64,000 nucleotides of DNA from Rhododendron vialii. Taxonomy: Eukaryota > Streptophyta > Magnoliopsida > Ericales > Ericaceae. Where the stretch lies: contig NC_080563.1 in assembly GCF_030253575.1 (NCBI RefSeq), positions 36,193,001-36,257,000 on the forward strand. The letters are read 5' to 3'. Both the position numbers and the translations under genes were made by a program. The notes under the pieces were generated by a model that saw nothing but the letters and a program-made list of their open reading frames with translations, ran no database searches and was not told the DNA's origin. Below, piece by piece: positions 46,937 to 59,500 of the stretch. The first letter of the stretch is position 1; each line of letters starts with the position of its first letter.

Positions 46937-48106
46937 TACTTATAACCTACAAAATTAATTAAAGGTTACACAACATTGCTATGTTTTTTTTACAACACTA
47001 CATATGGCCTAAGCATATGCACAAAATAGAAAGGAATAAATAACGAAGCATAAGAACACCGTCAAAAGAACAATTGTTATTCATTCCCTTCCAATAACAA
47101 TTGTTACTATCCACATGTTCAAAACAAATGTTTTTTTTTTCCTTCCATGCAATCAGAGCAGTAAACCATTTAAGAGAATAGTGGTATATCAGTTTTTTTT
47201 GGTTTTTGAAGTTACAATTGTCATGTTTTTTGGCCCTTTTTGAACTTTAAACGTGGAACAAATAAACATACAACAAAACTAACATGCACGAATAAACCCG
47301 TTCGCAAGGTCAGCATCTATTATGTTGTTGTATGAACACATGAACCACCCAACTCAATTACAACTAGTTAGATGACAAATGGATCCTCAAGCACGCATAC
47401 AAATCCACTTGAATTAACCCCCAAATCTCCAATTGAAATCATGCATTTTCCCTTTTCTTTCTGTATCGATTATAGAAGGATTAAAGAAACCAATATCAGA
47501 GATTGTAGTTTGTGTATGAATTCTAAGGGGGTTGAAAAACCATATCACAGAAACCATAGATAAATCAGAGAGAAAATCATACCTAATGAAAACTAAGCTG
47601 TGCGAGATCCGAATACTTTCAATTGTCAAGACCTTAAACCTACCAAATGAATTCATACATAAAGAATGAGTGAAGCATTCCATCAAACACGAAAAAGGCA
47701 GTCAATTGTACCTAAAAAAATCAAAGAGTAACACTACTATTCCATAAACTTAAGCACACAAAGAAATGGTAAGGCCAACAATCAAAACCAGAAAATAAAT
47801 ACAGCACTTGTGGGTCCAGAGAGAGAGAGAGAGGAGAAAGAGGAAAATTTGTTGTTTAGATGACGCCATTTCTTGCCACTGTTGCTAACTAGCCTTAATG
47901 GGATAAAAGTAGATATGCGTGTAACCTGGCACGAACACTTTGAGATGTCAAAATGACAAATCTCGATTGCATCTTGATATGACCCAACACACTTGCAACA
48001 GGTGTGTGGAACTCGGTTTGGACACCTTGAGCTGTCAGAAAAAGAAATTATCAAATGCATCTGGTCATGACCCCCAACACACAAGCAACATCTTGTGGGT
48101 TCCATT
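46937..48106. other. Putative 5' region of the TNP2 gene
   Basis: AT-rich. No gene recognised. A short (GA)n run at about 47819-47835. The phrase RATGACC(C/)CCAACACAC..GCAACA occurs twice (about 47980 and 48068), bracketing the suspected right end of the element. Confidence 0.45.
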
Positions 48107-48212
48107 CACTACAAGAAAAAAAACCAATGGTGACATCTTTCGGGGACAAAATTCTATGCTTGTCACTAAAAATTCCTTGCCTTTAATATTCTCAGCATAA
48201 ACTTCTCTCAGA

Positions 48213-48256
<44 letters not shown>

Positions 48257-49010
48257 CGATCCTCTACCTGTCCACAATCGTTGTTGTCATTATCATCAAG
48301 AACAGAGCAGAACTCGATTCTGTTCTAGGGTTCAAGTGCATTAAGTTTTTTTGATCAGAGGGTTCAAGTATTGACCATCCCATTGATGTTCAGGTTTAAA
48401 GAGAAGATCATGACTACATCGATGGAGGCCGTCAGGTAATATCGATTCTCCCTATTCTTTTCCATTTCTTAGCAATTCTTCCTCTTTTTGTTGTTGAGAA
48501 AAATGACAGGAACATAGAGTACAGCACCTGAACACTACGACTGATTAGCAATTCTTCCTCATTTCCATTTCTCAACCTCACTGATTGGTACCACACAAAT
48601 ACAAAAGCCATACACCAGCTTTTATAGCCAGAAATGGAAGAGGGGACTCAGGTGGAACTATGGCTTCATATGCCACAAGAAATAAGGGAGTCTTTAATGC
48701 ACTGTGAGCTCCTTCAATTTTTTGTATTTACTGATATCCTTGCAACTGCTACTAAACCACCAATCTTCTAGAATCCTATTTGAGAGCTAACCAAAAAACA
48801 CTACATGTTCGGGGTGCTACCCGTGGAATTAAAATTGAACGCTTAATTGCTGATAATGATGGCACCAAACTTGTTGCAGAGGTTTCTCGGGAGGTAGGAG
48901 CTCTAGTTGGGTAATTGCCACGAGGTTTGCCACTTGGCTTGGTGAATTAGCACACGTGCGCCATTGAAGGACATGCAGAAGTGGGATCATATTCCTACTG
49001 CTATATTAAA
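48107..49010 (+). mobile_element. Second CACTA left end with TNPA-like fragment
   Basis: CACTACAAGAAAAAAA at 48107 is a CACTA terminus facing right. A (CT)n leader at 48217-48253 is followed by an ATG at 48410 and a short possible first exon ending CCGTCAG/GTAATA. From about 48783 a frame reads LRANQKTLHVRGATRGIKI then ERLIADNDGTKLVAEVSREV, clearly homologous to the second exon of the TNPA-like gene at 40525 (RGPTRGKRIRRIIAENKG). A stop and frame change follow, with RTCAPLKDMQKWD in another frame. No right end was found, so this is a decayed or deleted copy in the opposite orientation. Confidence 0.7.
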
Positions 49011-50077
49011 GCACCTACCATACAGGCTGGTCATTAATGGCAAATGTGATACAAAGAGCTCGAATGAACACAATAAGAAACATGACAATGAGAAATGTTC
49101 AACAGGCAGCACATTTTGACTCTGACCAAACAAAAAACTTAAGGAACACAAAAAAATAGCAAGGTACAACACTTGAAATGCCAAAAAAACAGCCGTGTAC
49201 CGGGACTCAAGTTTCATAAAATATTATGCCAACAACTAGCATAATGGCTAAAGCAATATCCAGAACCTCACAAGGTTGGGGGTCAATAAAGGTGTGCCTT
49301 AGAATAAAGAAAAATCAGTATGAAGTTCCAGAAAGTCAAGAACAAAAATTAATCAAACACAACAAAGTGAACAAAAACTTACAAGCTAACATATTTTACT
49401 GGCTAATCGAAAATATTACTCAACCACAATGATAACCTAACAAGATCAGAAGTGCAGATCCACTTATAAGTTGAGATCCATGTGCACGTTCAGAAACACG
49501 CAGCGGCAGAATGTTTCTCAACTTGACCTTCAGTATAATTTCATTCTTTATTTTTGCCTCCTGGTGAGGGGAAAATAAAGTATCGCTCATTACATATCTT
49601 CCCATAATTATTTGTTAGCATGCCGAAATGTGTTGTGATCTACTGTACAGGACTACGGGTAGATCAATACAGTAAAAGAGAAAGATAGAGTACATGTACG
49701 ACTGGGATACGGCCGGAAAATTAGAGTTCTTATATTTAGAGGTAGGTGTTACATATAGTAAGTATTCATAAAATTAAGGTAATAGTGACATCACTTAATT
49801 AAAAAGGAAAAAGGTAAGACCTAATCCAAAAATAATCCCGCTTTTCAATGCCAAACTTAAGGTACAAATAAGATTCAAATGTCATTATGCCAACCAAATA
49901 ATAGACCAAAATCTTAATTCTACGAGCATGCTATGCATAGGAAAAAGTCTTGTGAAGTTAGCTTCATTTTTACGTAAAACAAAATACTATTTGGGATGTG
50001 GTACGACTTAGGTATATATTGGAAAAAGTATGAGGTAGGGCAAAAACAATACAAAAAAAACTTCGGTAACTACCGTC
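49011..50077. other. AT-rich intergenic sequence
   Basis: No gene recognised up to the 5' LTR start. CCGTC at 50073-50077 is the presumed left copy of the retrotransposon's target duplication; its partner is outside the window. Confidence 0.5.
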
Positions 50078-52054
50078 TGTAGACACCCCATTCTGGACTG
50101 TCCAGATAACGTTATTTGTCGATCTTATATTTCCCCAATGATGATTTTAGTCGAAAACAGTTTAAGGACAAAGGTGTGGTCGAGCTTTGAGCGTCCCGAA
50201 TCTCTCTCAAACACCTTTCAAAACCCTTCAAACCAGAGCCAAACAGCCCCAGCAAAACCTAATTGGCATACGCCAGTGTCCTGGATGCGTACGCCGGTCA
50301 CCTGCCACGTGTCAGTCATCGACCAGTGGCCCATCTTGTACTGGCGCACGCCAGTCAAACCCAGTCAAATCAACTTTATTCAGCCACTTGGGCGGGACTT
50401 TTGTGCCACCCTGACGTCGGCCACAGTGTCCCTGATGACCGCTTTCGGCCAGGCCCGTTCCCCCTCTCTCCTACACCCCCCATCAAGGCAAGTCCCATGC
50501 ATTTAATGCATGGGAGGCTCCAACCTTACCTTAAACAGCCAAACAGGGCCTTAGACCAGACTGATCTCAGTCACTCCCCCCTCTATAAATACCCCCCTTG
50601 CATTCATTTGCAAGGGGTTGGCCTCATTAAGAAGCACAAAGCTTTCTTCACCTCTCTTCTTGCTCTTTATTTCTCTTCCTCCATTAAAAGAGAAAGTAGA
50701 ACAACCCATCTCCATACACCCTGCTGACATACAGCCATCTTCTCAGCCTCCATCTTCAACCCATAAGCTCAATATCTCCTCCAAACCTCTATACAAAAAG
50801 GTATACCACCTTTACGTTCTTTTCTGTTTTCGATCCCTGAGGGGAGCCAGCAGGGCCCAGGCTAGTAAACAATACTAGTCCTGGCCTTTGAAATGGCAAA
50901 AATGTGACAATCGTATCAGATAAAACATGGCGCACGCCAGTACGTCTATGCCGTACGCCAGTAATGGAAGTATGGGCACAACTGGCGTGGGGATCATGGA
51001 TCGTCATTCCTCTTATTTTATCTTTCTGTCGATCACCTTGGCATGCTAATAACTGGTTTACTGCTTTCCCTATTTTAGAACTGTTTAGTGGTAATATCCT
51101 ATCTTTTTTTCATTTCTGTCATGTAAAGGCCTCTGGGATCCTTCTGGTCATGTTCCAGAACCCAGATGATGCAAAGCCTAACACTGGAATCAAATGACAA
51201 GTGGCGTACGGCAGTAATACACCGGCGTACGGCAGTAGTCCTATGGGTCCAGTGACTGGCCCTTGCACATGAAGCGTAAGCTAGGCCTATCTTATGTCCC
51301 ACACTGTCTTGGGGCGTTCTGCTTTCTTTCATGGCCTAAAGCCATTCATTCTGCCTGTGACTGTGTATATTCTGCTATATTAAACTGCGTGGTTTGCCCT
51401 GGGTGTGCGCTGGTCCCTTTCCAGAGCCCAGAGGGTTGCAAACAAGGACTGAGAGATCCAAAAAGTGGAGTACGCCAGTTTATATGTGGCGTGCGCAGGT
51501 TTGTTTCACCATGCAGTGGCTCGACCAGTGCATGTTGGCAGAATCTGCTCACGTCACCTTGTGACAGCGTACCGCAGTTTGCTCGGGATACTCAGTGCTT
51601 GTTCTCAATCTATATTTAGCATTGCAATCAAACCATTCATATACACTTTGCCATAAATCGCAACTTGTTACAGTATTTTAATTCCCATTAACTGTTCCCC
51701 CGCCCTAACTGGCTAAAAAAAAATGATTAAATGAGAGAAAAGTGCAAACGCTTTATAAAAATGCCTGAGTAGAGACCGATCTCCGGATTGGGCGAGAGGG
51801 GTGCCATAAAACCCTTCCCCTCTCGTAACATGGCTCCCGAACCTCAGATCTCGAAGGTGACGACGGACCAGCCTACAAGCCTTTTTCAAAATCAAACAAA
51901 CGTGGCAAACGTTTTTCGAGTTCGGTTCCTTGGGTGCTCCTACCGCTAAAACCCGAGTGGCGACTCCGAATCGAGGCGTTTCGCCGCGCTCTTTCCAAGC
52001 AAAAAGGGCCGCGCCCAATCTTACGAATAAAATTTTCGGGGGCGCGTGCCCACA
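50078..52054 (+). repeat. 5' LTR (1977 bp)
   Basis: Starts TGTAGACACCCCATTC and ends GTGCCCACA, with one base before the PBS. Contains a TATA box (50584-50590) and many copies of a GGCGTACGCCAGT-like palindromic motif. An AATAAA-type signal lies near the end (52026). The last 280 bp (GGTGACGACGGACCAGCC, then ACCCGAGTGGCGACTCCG) resemble the U5 side of Ogre/Tat LTRs. The right partner LTR is not available, so the boundaries rest on termini and PBS. Confidence 0.85.
50584..50617 (+). promoter_or_regulatory. LTR core promoter with hairpin at the expected start site
   Basis: TATAAAT at 50584-50590 is followed by a perfect 9-bp inverted repeat, CCCCTTGCA (50594-50602) and TGCAAGGGG (50609-50617), with a 6-base loop. 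Transcription should start about 25-35 bases after the TATA, that is within or just after the hairpin. Confidence 0.65.
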
Positions 52055-52055
52055 G

Positions 52056-52073
52056 TGGCGACTCCGCTGGGGA
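52056..52073 (+). promoter_or_regulatory. Primer binding site (tRNA-Arg type)
   Basis: TGGCGACTCCGCTGGGGA, the PBS form known from Ogre/Tat elements, one base after the LTR end. Its first 11 bases also occur inside the LTR at 51958-51968. Confidence 0.9.
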
Positions 52074-53543
52074 ACATTGCATTGATTGATATTTGACGAT
52101 TAATACATAATTGAACAATTCTCAAAAAGCTTGTCAAAACAGTACGCTTCGCGCTGCTGAAGAACGGAATGGTAACGTAACAGGATCTCAGCATCCGACC
52201 AATCCGAACTGGGGCTTTTTACTATTGTTCTCTTGTGTAGTTTTCTCCAAAATATCAATTAATAAAAGTGAGCCAAGCTTCAAAAGGCGTTTGTTTTCAA
52301 AAGTGTTGCATTTTCTCTCATCTAATCATTCTTCGGCATTCTCCGTTCGTATCAATGGATTGGTCAGCCCCGTTGAGGTGTTTTGGGTAACCGGCACAGT
52401 TTACTGGAGCCCGGGGTCCTCGAACGCCCAACAACCTTGGACGATGATGAGTCGTACTACCGTTCGACCATTGCTTTGCTCCACGCGTTGCAATGGGAGG
52501 TATATCGCGGCTCTAGTCAGAGGAACCCCTTTAAGCCAAAACCGGCCTCTACAGCGTGTACAAAGCACTAGAACCTTTCAACCTAAGACAGGAACCCGCA
52601 GGGTAGGATTACTTGCTTCTAACCCCATATCCTGTCTATGTGTTACCGCTTTCCATATCGCATGCCTGTACATACATTCATGATCATTTTGCGTAGGAGC
52701 ATGCTAGGGCGGCTTTTAGGGTGTCTTTTGTCGAGTCTGTCTTGCGCCCACTCAGCATTTGCCTTGGACCGATGACGAGTCGTGCATCTCAATGTTGCAC
52801 GTTACCAGAATTTTCAAATCCTTAATCAATGAGACTTCGGGAAATCGATACTTCCTAAGTCCTTGTCTAAAACCCCATCGAGGTTTCAAGCCGAAAATTA
52901 GGAACAACGGAGAGAATGGCATGATGCTTACACCACTCGGGTTAAAAGTGCTAATCACTTACACCAGGCTCCGGCACAGTGCTGCTTACGCCATTTCGGT
53001 TACGGTATCATGACATCTACACCGAGTTGTTCCAAAGTCAAACTTTGAAACTTCGAGAGGGGAGAAAGTCAAAGGCTTAGGCTGTTTTGGCATCCCTTAG
53101 TAAACATTCGATTCAATCAAGGATACACCGTCGAAAAGAAAATCCGAGGATTCCATGGCAACTGTCCGAGTGGCGTGAAGCAGACTCCCCCTAGTTGTAG
53201 AGTCTAGGAGGACACCGACGACGTTGGCATCATCATTTTTCAATTCCCGTCTATTCTTTCAAATAAAATGACTGCAGGCTGTCACTGAGCTCTTGAACTT
53301 TGCCGTCTAGTCATGCTGATGTCAAAGCAGAATTCCGAGATCAAGAGCCAAACCTACTTGGGACCGTCCGTCGAGTCTGTTTGAGGATCTGATTTGGGGT
53401 TCGTTTTTCAGTCGACCGCAACGGAAGCTCTGGCCTGCACTGTGTCACGAGAGGATTCGCCACCGACTACTCCGCACGAGTCCTCTCCGTCTACTCCATC
53501 TCCGCCAGCATCTCCCAAACCTGTTAAAATAGAAGTACTAGCC
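52074..53543 (+). other. Untranslated leader of the retrotransposon
   Basis: About 1.5 kb between PBS and gag. An open frame of 190 codons (52111-52683) begins near the PBS but has no recognisable domain. Ogre elements carry an ORF1 of unknown role in this place, so it may be a counterpart or chance. The Gag frame is open upstream of its first ATG from 53394 through non-ATG codons. Confidence 0.55.
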
Positions 53544-56500
53544 ATGGCGGATGTCCCACCTCCGAATCTTGCAATCGTCCTAGCCGATCTACAGCGCAAC
53601 CTGGCCATCATGCAACAGAGAGCCGACCAGGCCGACGCCTCTATGGCCAATCTCCAAACCCTAATCGAGGAGCGACTTCCCCTGGTAGCAGGAGGGGAAG
53701 GTGGTGAAAGGCGTGAACAGGGAGCCGCCGGCCAAGAGGAACCATTGGTTGAGAACCCCGCTCCAAGCCCAGAAATGGCAGCTTTGGTCGCCAAGATGGC
53801 CAAGTTGGAAGAAGCCGTCGCCAAATCTGAAAGAAAAGGGTCGGGAGCGCTAGACATGGACCGCCTCTGCCCGTTTCCGAATGCTCGGCTGCCCGATCGG
53901 TTTAAAATGCCCGACTTTGCAAAATTCGACGGCAGCGGAGACCCGAAAACTCACTTGTTGGCCTATCATGGAGCCATGAAGCTGCATGGCGTCGAGGAGG
54001 ACGCCATGGCTCAGCTATTTCCGCAAACTCTGGCCGGTCCCGCCTTCCAATGGTTTCTGTCCCTCGACATCGCCAAGAGGCGGACCTGGGAGGACATCGG
54101 CACGGCCTTCAATGCCCAGTATAGCTACAACGCCCAGCTCAAAATGACCACTCGGGAGTTGGAATCCACCAAGATGACTGCAAAGGAGTCCTTTGCAGAC
54201 TTTATCCAAAGATGGAGAGCCAAGGCCGCTCTCATGCCCGACCGCCCAAGCGAGAAGGATCAGATCCGCATCATCTCCCGTAATCTGCAGCCCGACTTCG
54301 CCAAAAACCTTGTGTTGGTTCAGGGCGCAAACTTTGAAACCTTCTATGACTCCGGGCTGGCCATCGAAGAAGCCCTTCAAACCGGCGTTCTGCCTAGGAG
54401 TGACAATTCCTCCTCCACTTCAGCCTCAAAATCAAAGCCTCGTGCATACACCGGGAACAGCACTGCTTTGTTCGGTGGCAACAGCTACGCCAACGCGAAC
54501 TCTGCCAACAACCCCTCTACCCAAAACTCTAACCACATTGCCGACATTAACCAAGTTCAAACCCCTCAAAGACCCCGAAACCGCAACCAACCTCGTAACT
54601 TCGCCAACTTCGAGGCACCTCTCTCCTCGGTGTTGGAGAAGCTAATCAAAACCGGGCACCTCAGGCCTCTAGCCCCAACTCCACTTCCTCAAAATCCACC
54701 CCCTAGCCATAACCCCAACGCTTTCTGTGCGTACCATCAAATGCCCGGCCATTACACCGATTCCTGCTACCGCCTCCGTCATGCGATACAGGATTTGGTG
54801 GACAATGGCACCCTTCCAACTCCACCAGCAAAGCCCAATGTCATTTCCAACTCCTTACCCAAGCATGACCCTAACCCTCGAGTGAACCAGATAAACCTTA
54901 GCTCCACCATATTCAACCCTACCGACCATATTACCTCAACCTTCAACCAAAGACCAATTGTACCCTTCCCCTCCGAACCAAGCATTAACATGATGGCGGC
55001 CGGTTGGGCCATGGAGGACAGAGCCAAGGAGTGGGAAGAACTTTGCAGTGATTGGACTGAACAGTATAATATGGGATTCCCTGCGCACCCTCAGGTCAAT
55101 CAAATGTGGCTAGATCAGTGGCAGGAAGAATGGAACGCGGCGCAGGTTGACCCTCTGGATGGTCTCTCTCTGTTCACGCTCTTTTACCAGCCCGAACTAA
55201 ACCCCGTCGAAGTGGAAGCCGAGGAGTACGTGTGGGATCCACAGCCTGGTGGATGGCAATTGGGTCAAGGCCTCGAGGCGGATGTGGACCAAAACGACTT
55301 TGATGAGAAGTACTGGGACCAGTTCCAAGAGGGAGAGGTTGTGCCCGAAGTTCGTCGCCCGCTAGGCGCCATGTTACCCTTGGTAAATGCTATTGCTGAC
55401 ACGCTCGACCGTCGCATCCATGAGTGTGATATTACCCTCGACGTTGTTTCTGTGGAACGGCCGCGTCCTGTCATTACAGCCCCCGGGGATGACTGCTCAA
55501 TCATGGTTCTAGATGCGCTTCCGGCCGACCTCTGGGATGCGGAAGAAGCTATTAAGACCTCACCGCCCGCTGATATTTGGGACGTCGACAACATTGTCGA
55601 CCTCAACATGGGGAACGAAGTATGGACCGTCAATACTGCTCTCGTCGATGGAGGATTTTGGGACGTTCCATTCGTCACTAACCCAGGAGCACCATTTGAA
55701 GAAGAGGCTGCACAGGATCCCGCCTTTTGGGAGGGTCTAGTGATGGAGGATTTGGAATGGGATACCGCTCTGGGGACAGATTCGACTGCAGCGGTGGCAT
55801 CAACGGACAAAGGGAAGCGCAAGCTGGAAGAAGTACCGGCCGATCTGTGGGATTCTATTGACTCATCATCTTGGTGGGACGTGGCCAATGTCACTAGGAG
55901 CGGCCGAGTGTTTCAGCCCTCCAACCTCCAGGCGGGAAGCTCGTCCAATCCGCCCGGTCAGAAAGCCACTGTTCCTGCTGCTCAGCGAACTGATCCGCTC
56001 TTTCCGAATGGGGCTCCAGAAGAAGACGCCATTTTGAAACAGCTCGAACGGATTCCTGCCGCCGTCTCTATCTGGGGTCTGATATCGTCATCAAAGGAGC
56101 ATCGTGAGAAGCTGTCTTCCGCATTGGCCCGGCTCACTGTACCGATCGACATTACCCCCGAGGCCATGATTGCTCTCGTGCTACCACTTCTCTCTAAACA
56201 CTCCGTCACTTTCACTGAGAGGGATCTGCCCATTGAAGGAACTGCTCACAACCGCCCGCTGCACATCACCATCAAGTGCCGGGGACATTGGGTGCCAACC
56301 GTGCTAATTGACAACGGCTCAGCTATCAACGTTTGCCCGATGAGGGTTGCCTACCGTTTGGGATTCTCAAAGAGCGACCTAACGCCCTCCAATCTGGCCG
56401 TCAAGGCATATGACAGCACTCGCCGCATGGTGGAAGGAACTCTGATGCTGAAACTGGATGCTGAGGGTTTCGAAATGGATGTAGAGTTCCACGTGGTTGA

Positions 56501-59500
56501 CGTCCCCGCCACCTTTAACCTGCTGCTGGGCAGACCTTGGCTTCATAGGGCCGACATTATGGCTGTACCTTCAACCCTACACCAGAAAGTCATGCTGGGG
56601 CTGCCTACCGGAACCTTAACAATCTGCGCGGACTCTGGGATCCGCCCGCTCACGGATGACGGCACGCCTGTCTTGGGCATTATGCACGGGGAAGAAGACT
56701 CGGACTTCGGGGGTTTCTCTTTCGACACATCTAGCTCAGTCCTCACCATTGCCATGGATGATGACTTCACCATAAGCTCAACTGTCCTCGAAATGATGAG
56801 GAAGATGTCATTCATGCCGGGCCTAGGACTCGGGGCCAACCAACAAGGGATCGCCGAGTTCCCTGTCTTTCCTTCCAACAACGGCCGCTTTGGTCTTGGT
56901 TACACTCCACCGGCCAAAGGCGCCGAAAAGAGGAAAGACACGGGAAAACCTCGAACCCTTTTTGGTAACCCCGACAGCTACTTTGTGCGAGAGGGAGGAG
57001 GTTCTGCTTATTCGGGACAGATAGAGCCGTTTTGGGATCCAGAGGCTTCCACTTGGCTGCCGGGATTTGAAATATTTGCTGCGGACACCTGGTCCGATGA
57101 AGAGACGGCCGAAGAAAAATTGGCCAAAAAGGAGTTCGAGAAGCAGCTGGGTCAGACCAAGGGAGAGTTTGACTGGCTGAAGGCTTTTGATCAAGGGGAT
57201 CTGGAGATGCTGTTCTCCCAAGTAGGTTTGGTTGGCAAGGGCGAAGAAGCTGAAGTGCTGATGCTCGGGCCCGACTCCCCAGATGCTCTCGAGGATCCTA
57301 CCTCCCTCATTGTGAAGGCACAGGGAAGTCTCAATAATTGCATTTTCACTCCGCGTCTAACATGCATTGACGATGAGTCTGAGTCTAACACAGAGTCTGT
57401 CAAGTCTAAGTCTAGCTCAGAGTCGGAGCTTGTGCCTCTCGGCCCTCCACGTCGTAGCTTTTACTTCGAGTTCGAGTCTGTTGTACTTGGCAACCCCGTG
57501 GGGTTTTATGAAATGCATGATCCTACTTCTGACTACTTTGCTAGCTTCTATATAAACTGTGTCGACCCTGACGATGAAGGAACAGACTTCGACGGGGATA
57601 TCCCGGCTGAGTTGCGTTCCCTCATCGAAAAGGAAGACGAAAGGCGTGCTCAGCCTCTAAAAGAAGAAGTAATTTTTGTAAATTTGAAAGACGAGGATGA
57701 CCCCCGCATGATGCAAATCGGTGCAAATCTATCCCCGGAAAATCATGCCGGAACTATCGAGCTTCTCAAGGAATTTCCCGAGATTTTCGCGTGGTCTCAT
57801 AAGGATATGCCCGGCATCGATCCCGAGATAGTGCAGCATCGCATCCCGTTAGAGCCTGGGGCTGTCCCCGTCAAACAGAAGCTCCGCAGAATGAGGCCGG
57901 ATTGGGTTCAGAAGATCAAGGAAGAGGTTACTAAACAGATTGACGCAGGATTCATAAGGGTTGCAGAATACCCCAAATGGGTGGCCAACATTGTGCCCGT
58001 TCCTAAGAAGGATGGAAAGATCCGAGTCTGCGTCGACTTTCGGGACCTAAACAAGGCAAGCCCCAAAGACAGTTTTCCCTTGCCACACATTGACGTGCTT
58101 GTGGACAACACGGCGGGGCATGCCTTGCTCTCTTTTGTCGACGGATTCTCCGGATACAACCAGATCTCTGTGGCACCCGAGGACCAAGAGAAAACGACAT
58201 TTGTCACGGAATGGGGGACTTACTGCTATGTAAAGATGCCGTTTGGGCTGAAGAACGCCGGGTGCACTTTCCAACGGGCTCAAACGACCTTGTTTCACGA
58301 TTTTATCCATAAGACCGTCGAGATCTACGTCGATGACATGATTGTGAAGGCAAAGGAGGAAAAAGACTATCTCCCGACACTCAGGCAATTTCTCGAAAGG
58401 CTCCGCAAATACAATGTGCGCCTGAACCCGCAAAAGTGCACGTTTGGGGTCACGTCAGGCAAAATGTTGGGGTTTCTGATCACCGCGAGGGGAATTGAAG
58501 TGGATCCTTCCAAAATCAAAGCAATCCTTGAGATGGAGCCACCCAAGTCTGAGAAAGGTGTGCGAAGTTTTCTAGGGAAGGTCCAGTTCATCAGCAGGTT
58601 CATCTCTAAGTTAACTCTAACCTGCGGGCCGTTGTTCCATTTGCTCAAAAAGGGGGTCCCATTCGAATGGACGGAGAAATGCCAGACCGCTTTCGAGTCT
58701 ATTCAGAGGTATTTGCAGAACCCACCGGTGCTGATGCCGCCAACGCCGGGTCGGCCTTTGATTCTCTATCTGTCCGTTTCTTCAACAGCCATGGGGTGTC
58801 TGCTAGCACAGGAAGGAAGCAATGGGGTCGAGAAGGCTGTGTACTACCTGAGCAAGAAGATGGTCGGATCTGAGGAGCGTTATACCCCTCTGGAAAAGAC
58901 GTGTTGGGCGCTAGTTTGGGCTACAAGAAAGCTTAGACACTACATGCTAGCCTATTCGGTGAGACTGATTTCTCGGATGGATCCTATCAAGTATCTGTTC
59001 GAGAAGCCGGCGCTCACCCATAAGCTAGCACGTTGGTTGCTTCTGCTGGCTGAGTTCGAACTCCAACATGTCACGAGGAAGTCTGTAAAGGGGCGCGCTG
59101 TGGCCGAATTTTTAGCTGATCACCCTATCGACGGCCCGGAAGACGTGGATTTCACATTCCCCGACGAAGAGGTTCTAACAGTGGTCGAAGAAGTATGGAC
59201 GCTCTATTTTGATGGGGCTGCTAACCAAAGGGGATTCGGGATCGGAGTATTGTTGATCACGCCCGCCGGTGCACACATTCCTCTCGCCTTCAAACTGAAT
59301 TTCGATGTCACCAACAATCAAGCCGAGTATGAGGCCTGCATCGTCGGAATGGAAGCTGCTATCGCTTTAGGGGTCGAGAAGTTGGAAGTAATTGGCGATT
59401 CGAACTTGGTGGTTTCCCAAGCCAATGGAGATTGGAAGGTTCGTGAGGAAAAGCTGAAGCCTTATCACCAAGATTTGGAAGAACTGATTCCTCGCTTCAA

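Larger units (their letters stand above)
35698..47940 (-). mobile_element. Large CACTA (En/Spm) element, right boundary approximate
   Basis: A CACTACAAAAAAACG terminus at 35698 is followed by repeated TAAGGCAA motifs (about 35714-35790). Two genes of the class lie on the minus strand in the usual order: TNP2 (43295-46936), then a TNPA-like gene (38888-42879). Near 47890, GCCTTAATGGG is the inverted form of the left-end CCCATTAAGGC, about 40 bp from the left tip, suggesting the right end is near 47940. No CACTA/TAGTG terminus is preserved there. The left tip could belong to a different element, so the boundaries are provisional. An hAT MITE and LINE pieces are nested inside. Confidence 0.6.

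Noticed and set aside
53408-57555. Several minus- and alternate-frame ORFs inside gag-pol
   Set aside because: Shadows of the 2460-codon polyprotein frame; none shows a domain.
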